In this document: one piece after another, positions 1 to 7,515 of the stretch
Position numbering within the stretch: position 1 is the first letter of the stretch
Layout of the letters: each line of letters opens with the position of its first letter
Source of the DNA: Roseiarcus sp031367195
Lineage (GTDB): Bacteria; Pseudomonadota; Alphaproteobacteria; Rhizobiales; Beijerinckiaceae
DNA: 9,913 nt
Assembly (NCBI GenBank): GCA_031367195.1
Contig: JANLPL010000329.1
Coordinates: 1 to 9,913 of the forward strand
Direction: 5' to 3'
Position numbers and translations under genes: made by a program
The notes under the pieces: model-generated
Database searches by the model: none
Seen by the model: the letters and a program-made list of their open reading frames with translations, nothing else
What the model was told of the DNA's origin: nothing

Positions 1-3000
1 GCGGTGCCGTCGATCGCGCCGAATATCTTGCGCAGGAAGCCGGGGGTCATGCCCGACAGGGGATTGACGTTGAGCGTGGGTTTGCTGGCCGGTCCGGTGA
101 CGCGGTAGTTGATCGCGAAAATGCCTTCGTTCTGGCCGCCGGTCAGCAGCGCGCCCAGCACCGGGATTTTTCCGAACGCGTTGTTGAACTGGTAAAGCGG
201 AACATACACGCCGCTGAGATCGACCTTGTCCTTGACGAAATCGATGAAACCCTGGGTCGTCAGGCCAAACGAGGCGTTGGAGACGACGCCGTCGCGCACG
301 TCGAGCTTGCCGCCGACGCGGGTGAAATTGGCGGTCAGCCGGTCGAACCGAATCGGCGGCGAGGGATCGGCGCCGAACAGCGGGTTTTGGCCGCGCGACG
401 TGGTCTGAGGCGGCGGCGCGCTTTGTTCGAGCTGGCGCAGCGACGGCTCGTCGCGGATCGTGAAATGCTTCACAGTCGCGCTACCGCGCGCGATGTCGCC
501 GGTCTGTCGCACGGTCAGATCGATCGCGCCGCCTTCGAGCTTGCTATAGACGTCGAGGAAACGCGCCAGCGCGCCCGCGTCCTCCGATTTGATGTTGATC
601 ACGCCCGCCTCGGCGCCGTGCGCCGTCAGGGGGTTTGGCCCAACCTTGCCCTTCGCCTCCAGGGCGGTGAAGGCGCCGTTGCGGCGCACGGCGGTCATTT
701 CGAAGCCTGTGATCTGCTCCTTGTTGTAGCCCAAAGCCGATCCGACCTTGATGTCGAGGTCGAGCGGACGATCGTCGCGCACGCCGCTGTCGCCGCCGGT
801 GAGGCCCTTGACGAAGGCGCGGGCGTCGAGCGAGGCGCCGCGCAGCGTCAATTTCGTGCGTTCGCCGCCGTCGAGATCGAGCCGCAGATCGTCGGCCGAA
901 CTCATCTTGAACGGCGCCAGTTTCAGCGACTTCAGCGCGCCGTCCGGCCCGAAAGTCGCCGAGCCTTTGCCCGAAAGCGAGCCGGCGTCGATCGCGAGAT
1001 TGGCGATCTGCACGCCCTCCCCGGCCGCTTTCAGTTGAAAGCTCGCCTTGCCCGGTCGTCCCGCCGCTTTCCACGGCGGGCCGCCGAGCGATTCGAGCGT
1101 CGTTTTGGCGAGATCGAGTTCGACATCGGCCCCGGATTTGTCGAGCGGCGCCTTGAACTTCACCGCGACGGGGCCCCTGATGCGCGGGCCGGAATTGAAG
1201 CCGAGCTTCGCGCGAGCGGCCTCGTCGAGCACGCCGCTGAGGGTGATGGCGCCAATATCCTGGCCCGCCTTGACCAGTTCGACCCTGGCGGGCGATCCGA
1301 ACAGCTGGCCCGTGCCGGTCATCTTGATCTGCGCGCTGTCAGCGGCGACATCGAGCGCGCCCTGCTCCAGCTTGGTATTACCGAGGAACTTGTCGATCGA
1401 CAGGCCGGCGAGCGAACCGGCGACGCGGAATTTCTGCTCCTCCGGTTGCACGCCCTTGCCGAGCGTCAGGTCGAGCTTCAGATCGCCCTGGAACTGGCCC
1501 TTGATCGTGGCGGGGTCGAGTGCGACGCCGACATAGCGCTTGAGCGCGTCCTGCATCAGCAGATCGGCGAGCGCGTCGGCCGAGCCTGTGATGTGGCCTG
1601 CGCCCGCGGCCGGCATACGCGCCACGGGCGCGGTGTCGGGCACGGTGAAGGAAAGATCGGCGCCGGTGAGGCGACGCCCCGACGCCATCTCCATCGTGCC
1701 GCGCGAGGCGGCGACGTGGAAACGCCGGCCGGTGATTTCGCCCGCGGCGTCGAGCCCGGTTGTGGTCGGCAGGCCCGGCAGCAGGTTCACGGCCGCGTTG
1801 CGCAGCGCGAACCGCCCGTCGACCGAATCCGCCGGCGCGGCCTTCTTCGCCAGCACCGCGGCGAAGGCGGGCGCGTCCCAATCGACCTTCAGCGAGCCGG
1901 AAGCCAGATCGCCGCCGCGGATGTTGTCGACGCACCATTTGCGCGCATCGGGATTGACGAAAGTCGGCCACAGCCGCAGCGCCTCGCGCAACGGGCCGGC
2001 GCCGGCGATGTCGAGCTTCATCTCAGGCCCGGCTTCGGAAATCTTGAAATGCCCGGCGATCTCGCCGCTGAGGTGGGGACCGCGCAGCGAGAAGCGGTCG
2101 ATGTCCAAGGTCCTGGCGGCGGGGTCGATATGGGCGACGAGATCGGAATCGTCGAGCGAGGCGGCGGGATCGTCGGCGCCCGCGCCGGCGAACAGCAGGT
2201 CGCGGCTGTGCAGTTGCAGCCGCCACAGGGGATCGGTCGGCGCCGGAGGCGACAGCAGCCCGTCGAAGCGGGCATGGGTCGCGCCGGCGAGGATTTCGAT
2301 TTTGTCGATCCGGTAACGGCGCTCGGCGTCGAGCGCGATTTTGCCAGTCGCCTCGTCGATGGCGATCGGAGGCGCGCCGTCGGGATCGTGCGGGTCGAAT
2401 TTGCCGGCGCCCAGCGAGAAATCGCCATCGAGCGCCGTCAGCACGCCGGTGGCGGAGGCTTCCGCCGTAAACTGGAACGAGATCGGCGAATCGAAGCTGA
2501 ACTGCGGCGGATTCGGATTGAGGCGCAGGAAATCGTCGACCGCCAGCTCCTTGGCGCTGACGGTAAGACGGCGCTTGTCGCCGCCCTGGGCGCGCGCGGC
2601 CAGGCTCAGTTCGCCCGAAGGTCCAAACGCCGCCAGCGACGCCGTCGCGGCGGCGCCCGAGCGGTCGAAACTGAGGCGCAGACGGTCATAGACCGCCGGG
2701 AGCGCGCGGCCCGCCGTCTGCACCGTCAACCGGGCGTCCTCGATGGCGAGGTGGTTGAGCGGCTGTTCGGCGCCGGTCATCGCCTCGGCGAGCCCGGCCA
2801 CAATGGCGCCGAAATTGTTGCTGGCGGGCGCGGCGGGGGTCGAGCCAAGCGGAATCGGCGTCGCTTCGCCTTCGCCTGCGGCCACCGACAGTTCACCGTC
2901 GGCGCCGACGCGCAACGCGAGTTGCAGGCCGTCCAGCTCCAGCCGACGCACTTTGACCTGCAACCCCAGCAGCGCGAAGGCGTCCAGACCGATGCGGCCG

Positions 3001-3374
3001 CCGGGCGCGTTGACGACGACCCGACCCTCCGGGTCGCGCACGGCCAGACCGCTGAAACCTATGCCGACGCCATGCGGCCCCCGTGTGATCGCCGTCGGCC
3101 CCAGCGCGACGCGGTAGCCGGGCTTGAGCCGGCTTTGCAGGCTGGCGGCGATGGCGGGCTGCCAGGAATCGAGGCTGATCGGGCCGCGGCCGAGAAAAGC
3201 AAAGCCCGCCCCCGCCACCAGCACCAGCGTGACGAGCACGGCCGCGCAGGCGAGCGCAAACCGCACCAGCCCGCTGCGACTACGCCGCCGCGCGCGGCGC
3301 AGCTTGGGCGCGGGCGCCGCGTCGCCAAGGGGCGCATGCGCGTCGTCGGGCGTGTAGGGGTCAAAATCCGCCAT
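1..3374 (-). CDS. AsmA/YhdP-like large membrane-anchored protein (DUF3971 / AsmA-like C-terminal region), 3' end beyond the window
   Basis: The frame is open from the ATG at 3374 down to position 1, giving at least 1124 residues with no stop in the window. The N-terminus is a short acidic/Pro-rich cytoplasmic stretch, a basic patch (about residues 25-34) and one hydrophobic segment (about 36-62). A long repetitive beta-rich body follows, as in AsmA-like proteins. A YhdP/DUF3971-like patch with W469-P-T-F and W480 leads to I485. Near the left edge, about residues 1053-1100, is the family C-terminal signature containing YVPLYQFNNAFGKIPVLG and YRVTGP, so only a short tail is probably missing. 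Proteins of this type are inner-membrane anchored, span the periplasm and have been linked to phospholipid transport towards the outer membrane; that role here is inferred. The start was chosen because no in-frame ATG/GTG/TTG lies just upstream. A GGAG sits 14 nt upstream, which is a loose spacing. It is transcribed divergently from bcp. Confidence 0.9.
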   Translation of the reverse strand, partial: MADFDPYTPDDAHAPLGDAAPAPKLRRARRRSRSGLVRFALACAAVLVTLVLVAGAGFAFLGRGPISLDSWQPAIAASLQSRLKPGYRVALGPTAITRGPHGVGIGFSGLAVRDPEGRVVVNAPGGRIGLDAFALLGLQVKVRRLELDGLQLALRVGADGELSVAAGEGEATPIPLGSTPAAPASNNFGAIVAGLAEAMTGAEQPLNHLAIEDARLTVQTAGRALPAVYDRLRLSFDRSGAAATASLAAFGPSGELSLAARAQGGDKRRLTVSAKELAVDDFLRLNPNPPQFSFDSPISFQFTAEASATGVLTALDGDFSLGAGKFDPHDPDGAPPIAIDEATGKIALDAERRYRIDKIEILAGATHARFDGLLSPPAPTDPLWRLQLHSRDLLFAGAGADDPAASLDDSDLVAHIDPAARTLDIDRFSLRGPHLSGEIAGHFKISEAGPEMKLDIAGAGPLREALRLWPTFVNPDARKWCVDNIRGGDLASGSLKVDWDAPAFAAVLAKKAAPADSVDGRFALRNAAVNLLPGLPTTTGLDAAGEITGRRFHVAASRGTMEMASGRRLTGADLSFTVPDTAPVARMPAAGAGHITGSADALADLLMQDALKRYVGVALDPATIKGQFQGDLKLDLTLGKGVQPEEQKFRVAGSLAGLSIDKFLGNTKLEQGALDVAADSAQIKMTGTGQLFGSPARVELVKAGQDIGAITLSGVLDEAARAKLGFNSGPRIRGPVAVKFKAPLDKSGADVELDLAKTTLESLGGPPWKAAGRPGKASFQLKAAGEGVQIANLAIDAGSLSGKGSATFGPDGALKSLKLAPFKMSSADDLRLDLDGGERTKLTLRGASLDARAFVKGLTGGDSGVRDDRPLDLDIKVGSALGYNKEQITGFEMTAVRRNGAFTALEAKGKVGPNPLTAHGAEAGVINIKSEDAGALARFLDVYSKLEGGAIDLTVRQTGDIARGSATVKHFTIRDEPSLRQLEQSAPPPQTTSRGQNPLFGADPSPPIRFDRLTANFTRVGGKLDVRDGVVSNASFGLTTQGFIDFVKDKVDLSGVYVPLYQFNNAFGKIPVLGALLTGGQNEGIFAINYRVTGPASKPTLNVNPLSGMTPGFLRKIFGAIDGT

Positions 3375-3531
3375 CGGGGCGATGCGATCTCCGTCCGTGT
3401 TTCGCGCCATCGATTCGCGGGCGGCCCCGCAGGACAGCGCTCCGGTCTTGAACGCGCGCGACGCGTGCGTCAATGTCGGCGCCAAGTTGAAGCGCGCAAT
3501 GCGCTGCAATTGGGATCAAACGAGGGCGGTT
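3375..3531. promoter_or_regulatory. Divergent intergenic spacer between the AsmA-like gene and bcp
   Basis: This 157-bp spacer must hold the promoters of both divergent genes unless bcp is read from further away. I see no convincing -35/-10 pair. Small symmetric elements are visible: a 12-bp near-palindrome at 3460-3471 (GACGC-GT-GCGTC), an 11-bp one at 3494-3504 (GCGCA-A-TGCGC), and two GCAAT copies at 3496-3500 and 3506-3510 spaced 10 bp apart. Any could be a regulator site, but in GC-rich DNA they may also be chance. The bcp ribosome-binding site GAGG lies at 3522-3525, 6 nt before the ATG at 3532, and decides that start over a longer upstream in-frame ATG at 3382. Confidence 0.35.
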
Positions 3532-4023
3532 ATGAGCATAACTTGTGATGCCGGCGACGAAGCCCCTGACTTCGACTTGGCGGCCGGACCGGAAAGACGA
3601 ATCGCACTGAAGGAATTTCGCGGAAAGAATCTGGTGCTTTACTTCTATCCCAGGGACGACACTTCGGGTTGCACGGCCGAAGCGATTGAATTCAACGCGT
3701 TGAAAGGGGAATTCGCCAGGGCCGGCGCCGAATTGGTCGGCGTCTCGCCCGATAGCGTAAAGAGCCACGAAAAGTTCAAGGCCAAGCACGATCTCGCGCT
3801 CGAACTTGGGGCCGATCCCGACAAGGCTGTTGTCACGGCCTATGGCGTGTGGGTGGAGAAGAGCATGTATGGCCGCAAATACATGGGTGTCGAACGCTCG
3901 ACGTTTTTGATCGACCGCGAGGGGCGGATCGCGCGCGTCTGGCGCAAGGTGAAGGCGCCCGGACATGCGCGAGAGGTGCTGGCCGCCTTGAACGCGACGG
4001 GCGTTGCGGAACGCGCGAAATAA
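3532..4023 (+). CDS. bcp: Thioredoxin-dependent thiol peroxidase, BCP/PrxQ-type peroxiredoxin
   Basis: The 163-residue product matches the usual BCP length. The peroxidatic active site is P40-R-D-D-T44-S-G-C47, the PxxxTxxC motif of peroxiredoxins. R122 in ERSTFLIDREG fits the conserved active-site Arg, and the block VWVEKSMYGRKYMGVERSTF is typical of this subfamily. The enzyme reduces hydroperoxides in the cytoplasm using C47 as nucleophile. In E. coli BCP a resolving Cys lies five residues after the peroxidatic one; here that position is I52. The only other Cys is C5, so recycling may use C5 or an external thiol (inference). The start at 3532 is supported by GAGG at 3522-3525 and by the family N-terminus; the in-frame ATG at 3382 would add 50 residues with no resemblance to peroxiredoxins. 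It lies divergent from the AsmA-like gene and 96 bp upstream of the M23 peptidase gene on the same strand. Confidence 0.95.
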   Translation: MSITCDAGDEAPDFDLAAGPERRIALKEFRGKNLVLYFYPRDDTSGCTAEAIEFNALKGEFARAGAELVGVSPDSVKSHEKFKAKHDLALELGADPDKAVVTAYGVWVEKSMYGRKYMGVERSTFLIDREGRIARVWRKVKAPGHAREVLAALNATGVAERAK

Positions 4024-4052
4024 CCCCGGCGGCGACGGGGATTTGCAAAGAG

Positions 4053-4063
4053 TTAACCCTAAT
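4053..4063 (+). promoter_or_regulatory. TTAACC-containing element upstream of the M23 gene, possible CtrA half-site
   Basis: The 96-bp gap between bcp and the M23 gene contains TTAACCCTAAT, an AT-rich island in very GC-rich DNA. TTAACC resembles the half-site of the alphaproteobacterial cell-cycle regulator CtrA. The second TTAA expected after 7 nt in a full site is absent, so this is only a weak candidate. A strong GGAGG at 4064-4068 follows, ahead of a GTG at 4073 in another frame. Confidence 0.2.
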
Positions 4064-4119
4064 GGAGGCTTAGTGGGCCGGGACGGGCTTGTGGCGCGCG
4101 TTCAGGAGCGTAACTATCG

Positions 4120-5481
4120 ATGGCCATCCGCGATCGTTTTCCGGCTGCGAAATTGCCGCGTTCTCATTATTTTTTCACGATCTCGCGCGGCGAGAAAGTG
4201 CGCGCCTTCGCGCTCCGCCCGACCCTGGCGGCTTTCGCGATCGCGGCGATTCCCGTGCTGGCGATCTGGGCCGGCGGCGCCACCGCCTTCATCGCTTTCC
4301 ACGATCAGGTCTTGACCTCGTTGCTGTCGCGCGAGGTGCAGATCCAGACCCATTACGAAACGAGGCTCGCCGACGCGCGCGCCGAACTCGATCGCGCCAC
4401 CAGCCGGCAATTGCTCGACCAGAGCGCGATTGAGAGCAAGATGCGCGCGCTGTTGTCGCGACAGGCCAGGCTTGAGCAGCGCGGCGAGGCGCTGGCGGCT
4501 TTGGCGGCCGAGGCCGGCGCCAGCGCCGCCGCGCTCGTGGCGCAGGCCAGACCGCAAAAGCCGGCGCGCGCGCCAAGCGCCCTAACGGCGATCCAGGCGA
4601 TCGGCGGGACGGATGGCGACCTCGGCGCGGCGAGCGCCTATGCGCCTGTCGGCGCGCCCGCTGCCCAACCGAAGCCGCAAAAGCCGCGTCCGCTCGACGG
4701 TCCCGGCGAGACGCTTGGCCGCGCCGAGCCCGCCGACAAGCTCGATGGCGCGCTGAGCGCGGCGGCCGCCGATGCCGCGCTCGACCCCAACGCCCGGATC
4801 GGCCTGGTCGATTATTCGCTCGATCGCGTCGAGCGTACGCAAATCGCGGCGGTCGCCGGCGTCGCCAGGACGGCGCGCGCGGCGGCGCAACGGATCGAGA
4901 CCGTGATCCAGCGCACCGGCCTCGATCCGGCCGCGCTGAAGGCCTCCGAGGCTCACGAGCCGGGCGGCATGGGCGGTCCCTATGTCCCGCTGGATGAAAA
5001 AGACGCGTTCGGGCGCGCGGTGTCCGAGGCCGCGCGCGAGGTCGAGGCGGCGCAAAGGCTGCGCCGGCTGCTGCCGCATCTGCCGCTGCGCTACCCCCTG
5101 ATCGGCGAGGCGAACGTGTCTTCGCCGTTCGGCTACCGGCCCGACCCGTTCCTGGGACGGCCGGCGCTGCATCCCGGCGTCGATCTCTTGCAGGCCTATG
5201 GCTCCGACATCAAAGCGACGGCGGTCGGCCGGGTGATCCACGCCGGGCCGATGGGCGGCTATGGCAATGCGGTCGAAATCGACCACGGCAACGGCATCGT
5301 CACCCGCTTCGGCCATATGTCGCAGGTTTTGGCCGAGGAGGGCCAGATGGTGAAGGCCGGCGACACGATCGGCCGCATCGGCTCGACCGGCCGCTCCACC
5401 GGCCCGCATCTGCATTACGAGGTGCGGATCGACGGCGCGGCGGTCGATCCCGAGCGATTTTTGACCGCCAGCCGGGACTGA
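4120..5481 (+). CDS. Membrane-anchored M23 family (LytM/lysostaphin-type) zinc metallopeptidase
   Basis: The 453-residue product has a basic N-terminus, one hydrophobic segment (about residues 35-60) acting as signal anchor, an Ala/Glu/Arg-rich coiled-coil-like region (about 70-130), and a Pro/Lys/Gln/Ala linker. The C-terminal peptidase domain runs from about 330 to 448. Expected zinc ligands are all present: H351 and D355 in HPGVD and H432 in HLHYEV; the catalytic histidines are H399 (FGHMS) and H430. The domain is therefore predicted to be active, unlike the degenerate LytM domains of division activators such as EnvC. It should act in the periplasm on peptidoglycan cross-links. The ATG at 4120 is preceded by AGGAG at 4104-4108, 11 nt away. 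The gene may be cotranscribed with bcp or use its own promoter in the 96-bp gap. Its stop is 4 bp from the convergent stop of the FkbH-like gene. Confidence 0.93.
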   Translation: MAIRDRFPAAKLPRSHYFFTISRGEKVRAFALRPTLAAFAIAAIPVLAIWAGGATAFIAFHDQVLTSLLSREVQIQTHYETRLADARAELDRATSRQLLDQSAIESKMRALLSRQARLEQRGEALAALAAEAGASAAALVAQARPQKPARAPSALTAIQAIGGTDGDLGAASAYAPVGAPAAQPKPQKPRPLDGPGETLGRAEPADKLDGALSAAAADAALDPNARIGLVDYSLDRVERTQIAAVAGVARTARAAAQRIETVIQRTGLDPAALKASEAHEPGGMGGPYVPLDEKDAFGRAVSEAAREVEAAQRLRRLLPHLPLRYPLIGEANVSSPFGYRPDPFLGRPALHPGVDLLQAYGSDIKATAVGRVIHAGPMGGYGNAVEIDHGNGIVTRFGHMSQVLAEEGQMVKAGDTIGRIGSTGRSTGPHLHYEVRIDGAAVDPERFLTASRD

Positions 5482-5485
5482 GGGC

Positions 5486-7423
5486 TCACAGCGCGCTTTC
5501 CAGCGTGACATGAGCCGGCGTGACGCCCGCCTTCGCCGTCCGCCATTCGCCCTCGGCAAAAGTCCAGCCGCAGCGGGCGAACAGGTCGCGCGCGAGAATA
5601 TTGGCGTCGGTCTCGACGATCCCGGCCACGACCTCGCTATGCTGGGTCAGAATGCGGGCGGCGACGGCGGCGACGCTGGCAAGCTCCACGCCGAGGCTGA
5701 TGACGCGGCAGCTCATCACGATCTGCTCGATCCGGGCGCCGCGCATGAGGGCGACGAACACGTCGCCGTAATCGGTGAACTTGTCGGAAACGGCGGCGAC
5801 CGCGATCAAGCCGCTCTCGGCGAGACTTGCGAGCTCCTGCGCGCTCCAGCGTTTTCCCGTGGTGTTGAACTGGTTCGACTTGTTGAGGAGTTCGAGCGCG
5901 CGCTCGATACGTTTGCCGCCCGGCGTCGCGAAACCCAGCGATACGCGCAGGTCCAGACCGCCGAGAAAATCCTCGTGTGTCGTTTCGGCGCGCAACGCCT
6001 CGCGCTTGACTTGCGCCTGCACCATCTGCGTGCGGCGCGCACTCTCGGAGGAGATTGCGGGCGGCTGCGTCTCCGCGCTCCACAGCAGGATGCGGCGCCA
6101 GTAATAGAGCGGCGCCTCGATCACGCGGAGGTCGGGAAAAGCCAGTTTGACGGCGGCGCGCTCGTTTGGATTGTCGTCGAGAAAGACGACGCTGCGGGGC
6201 AACAGATTGGCCTGCGCCATCGCCTCCCGGATGTTCTCCGTCTTGGGCGCCCAGTTGATCTTGAGGATGGCGAAATCGTCGAGCGACAGCAGGTTGCGAT
6301 AGACTTTCTCGAAGATCGCGCGAACGCGGCTTTCCGTGTTCTTGCTGATCATGCACAACAGCACGCCGCGCCGCTTCAGGATGGCGAGCGCCTCGATCAC
6401 GCCGAGCGGCCAGCCCTCGCGCGCCTGATTCGGGTCGATGTCGTCGAGCGCGGCCTCCTCGGCGAGCACGCCGCGCCACAGCGTGTCGTCGAGATCGACG
6501 CAGACCATCTTCACAGAATCGATCTGCCGCAGCGAACGGTACATCGCCTCGGCCTCATACCAAACGCCGAGCAGGAAGGAATCGGGCTCGACATTGTAGT
6601 GCTGGGTCGGCGGTTTCGGGGTCTCGATCCGCTGCCGGTCGCGCTCGTAATGGCCGTCCGTCAGCACCGAGGCGTGCGACGACACGTTCACGCCGTCGTC
6701 GAGCAGCCGGCGACGGCCAATCGAGGCGATAACCTCGTTGACGTCGAGCACATGGACATTGTCGAGCCCGGCGACCGCCTCGCGCAGATAGGCGTTGAGC
6801 CGGTCGAAATAGGTCAGGATGCTGTCGAGGCCGCGCCGGTCGATCAGGCGGCCGTTGAATTCCTGCTGCGGCGGAATCAGCGTGGTGACGGACACCGGCA
6901 AATGGCCGCGCCACGCCGCGCCGGTCTTGAGCCCACGGTCGATCGCCTGGCGCGAGCGATCGAACAGCGTTTCCGCCGCCGCGCTCGCGCCAAAGCCGGC
7001 GCGAATCCAGGCCAGCAGATTGGGATCGCCAAACACCATGCGATTGGCGATGTGGGTGACCTGGAACGAATAGGCCTCGACGGGATGGGGCGCGACCGGC
7101 GGCTCCTGCTGGCCAAGCAGCACATGATCCACCTCGGCCGCGACGCCGAGCGCCGCCAGACGTCGGGGCCAGCGCTCCAGCAGGCAATGGCCGGCGAGCA
7201 GCACGCGTTTCAGCGGCGTCGGCGTGACCTGCAATTCGCGCGGGGCGAGGAAGCGCGGACCGTTATGCTCGCGATGCCCGGGAAACGGCTCCTCTTGCCG
7301 CAAAGCGCGCACGAGCGAACCAAGGTCGCCGTCCTGCGTCCATTGCGCGATGAAAGAGGCGTCGGGATCGCGGTCGTGAAACGCCCGATAAATTGACAAC
7401 ACGTCGGCGCGTTGCAACGGCAT
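5486..7423 (-). CDS. FkbH-like HAD-IIIC family protein with N-terminal SGNH-like and C-terminal GNAT-like regions
   Basis: The product has 645 residues. Residues 1-60 are unassigned. About 70-290 look like the SGNH-hydrolase-like region found in front of some FkbH domains, but the block-I Ser is not seen: the sequence reads LLAGHCLLERW at 75-85. The HAD-IIIC core has motif I D310-L-D312-D-T314, motif II S360 in MISKN, K394 in APKTEN, and motif IV D416-D417 in FLDDNPNE. About 490-630 is a GNAT-like region with family marks NKSNQFNTTGKRWS, SDKFTDYG and MSCRV. In characterised FkbH proteins the HAD domain moves a glyceryl group from 1,3-bisphosphoglycerate onto an acyl-carrier protein for methoxymalonyl-ACP. 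Longer stand-alone forms occur near polysaccharide and lipid genes. No carrier protein, FkbM or polyketide gene is visible here, so substrate is unknown. The start is well supported by AGGAG at 7429-7433, 5 nt before the ATG. It is divergent from the antiporter gene. Confidence 0.88.
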   Translation of the reverse strand: MPLQRADVLSIYRAFHDRDPDASFIAQWTQDGDLGSLVRALRQEEPFPGHREHNGPRFLAPRELQVTPTPLKRVLLAGHCLLERWPRRLAALGVAAEVDHVLLGQQEPPVAPHPVEAYSFQVTHIANRMVFGDPNLLAWIRAGFGASAAAETLFDRSRQAIDRGLKTGAAWRGHLPVSVTTLIPPQQEFNGRLIDRRGLDSILTYFDRLNAYLREAVAGLDNVHVLDVNEVIASIGRRRLLDDGVNVSSHASVLTDGHYERDRQRIETPKPPTQHYNVEPDSFLLGVWYEAEAMYRSLRQIDSVKMVCVDLDDTLWRGVLAEEAALDDIDPNQAREGWPLGVIEALAILKRRGVLLCMISKNTESRVRAIFEKVYRNLLSLDDFAILKINWAPKTENIREAMAQANLLPRSVVFLDDNPNERAAVKLAFPDLRVIEAPLYYWRRILLWSAETQPPAISSESARRTQMVQAQVKREALRAETTHEDFLGGLDLRVSLGFATPGGKRIERALELLNKSNQFNTTGKRWSAQELASLAESGLIAVAAVSDKFTDYGDVFVALMRGARIEQIVMSCRVISLGVELASVAAVAARILTQHSEVVAGIVETDANILARDLFARCGWTFAEGEWRTAKAGVTPAHVTLESAL

Positions 7424-7473
7424 TCCAACTCCTGCGGGCTACGGCCGTTGATACAGCGACCGCCGCCACAGGT

Positions 7474-7485
7474 CCACTGAAGTGG
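7474..7485. promoter_or_regulatory. Near-palindrome CCACT-GA-AGTGG in the divergent spacer
   Basis: Two perfect 5-bp arms around a 2-nt centre lie almost mid-way in the 84-bp spacer between the divergent FkbH-like and antiporter genes. Such a position would suit an operator acting on both promoters. No clear -35/-10 pair could be recognised on either strand, and no regulator gene is adjacent, so function is inferred only from symmetry and place. Confidence 0.3.
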
Positions 7486-7515
7486 CCGCCATGTAAACTA
7501 CGTGCTAATGGCGGC
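7485..7515 (+). repeat. 8-bp perfect inverted repeat overlapping the antiporter start
   Basis: GCCGCCAT at 7485-7492 and ATGGCGGC at 7508-7515 are exact reverse complements separated by 15 nt. The right arm contains the candidate ATG at 7508. If transcribed, it would form a GC-rich stem that hides this start codon and leaves the ATG at 7517 just outside. Confidence 0.5.

Noticed and set aside
3382..3531. Upstream in-frame extension of bcp from ATG 3382
   Set aside because: The extra 50 residues do not resemble peroxiredoxins, and the ATG at 3532 has a well-spaced GAGG and the family N-terminus.
387..3548. A 1053-codon open frame on the plus strand covering the AsmA-like gene
   Set aside because: It is in codon register with the minus-strand gene, so antisense stops would need sense TTA, CTA or TCA, codons hardly used at this GC content. 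The translation is Arg/Gln/Glu-rich with no recognisable domain, while the minus frame has clear AsmA-like motifs.
3361..3966. A 201-codon minus-strand frame over bcp and the divergent spacer
   Set aside because: Antisense shadow of bcp; no family resemblance, and it would overlap the start of the AsmA-like gene.
4024..4040. CCCCG/CGGGG hairpin right after the bcp stop as a terminator
   Set aside because: Only a 5-bp stem with a 7-nt loop and no T-tract after it; too weak to call.
5510..7396. A 628-codon plus-strand open frame opposite the FkbH-like gene
   Set aside because: Same register effect as above; the translation has no domain signature, whereas the minus frame carries all HAD motifs and a good ribosome-binding site.
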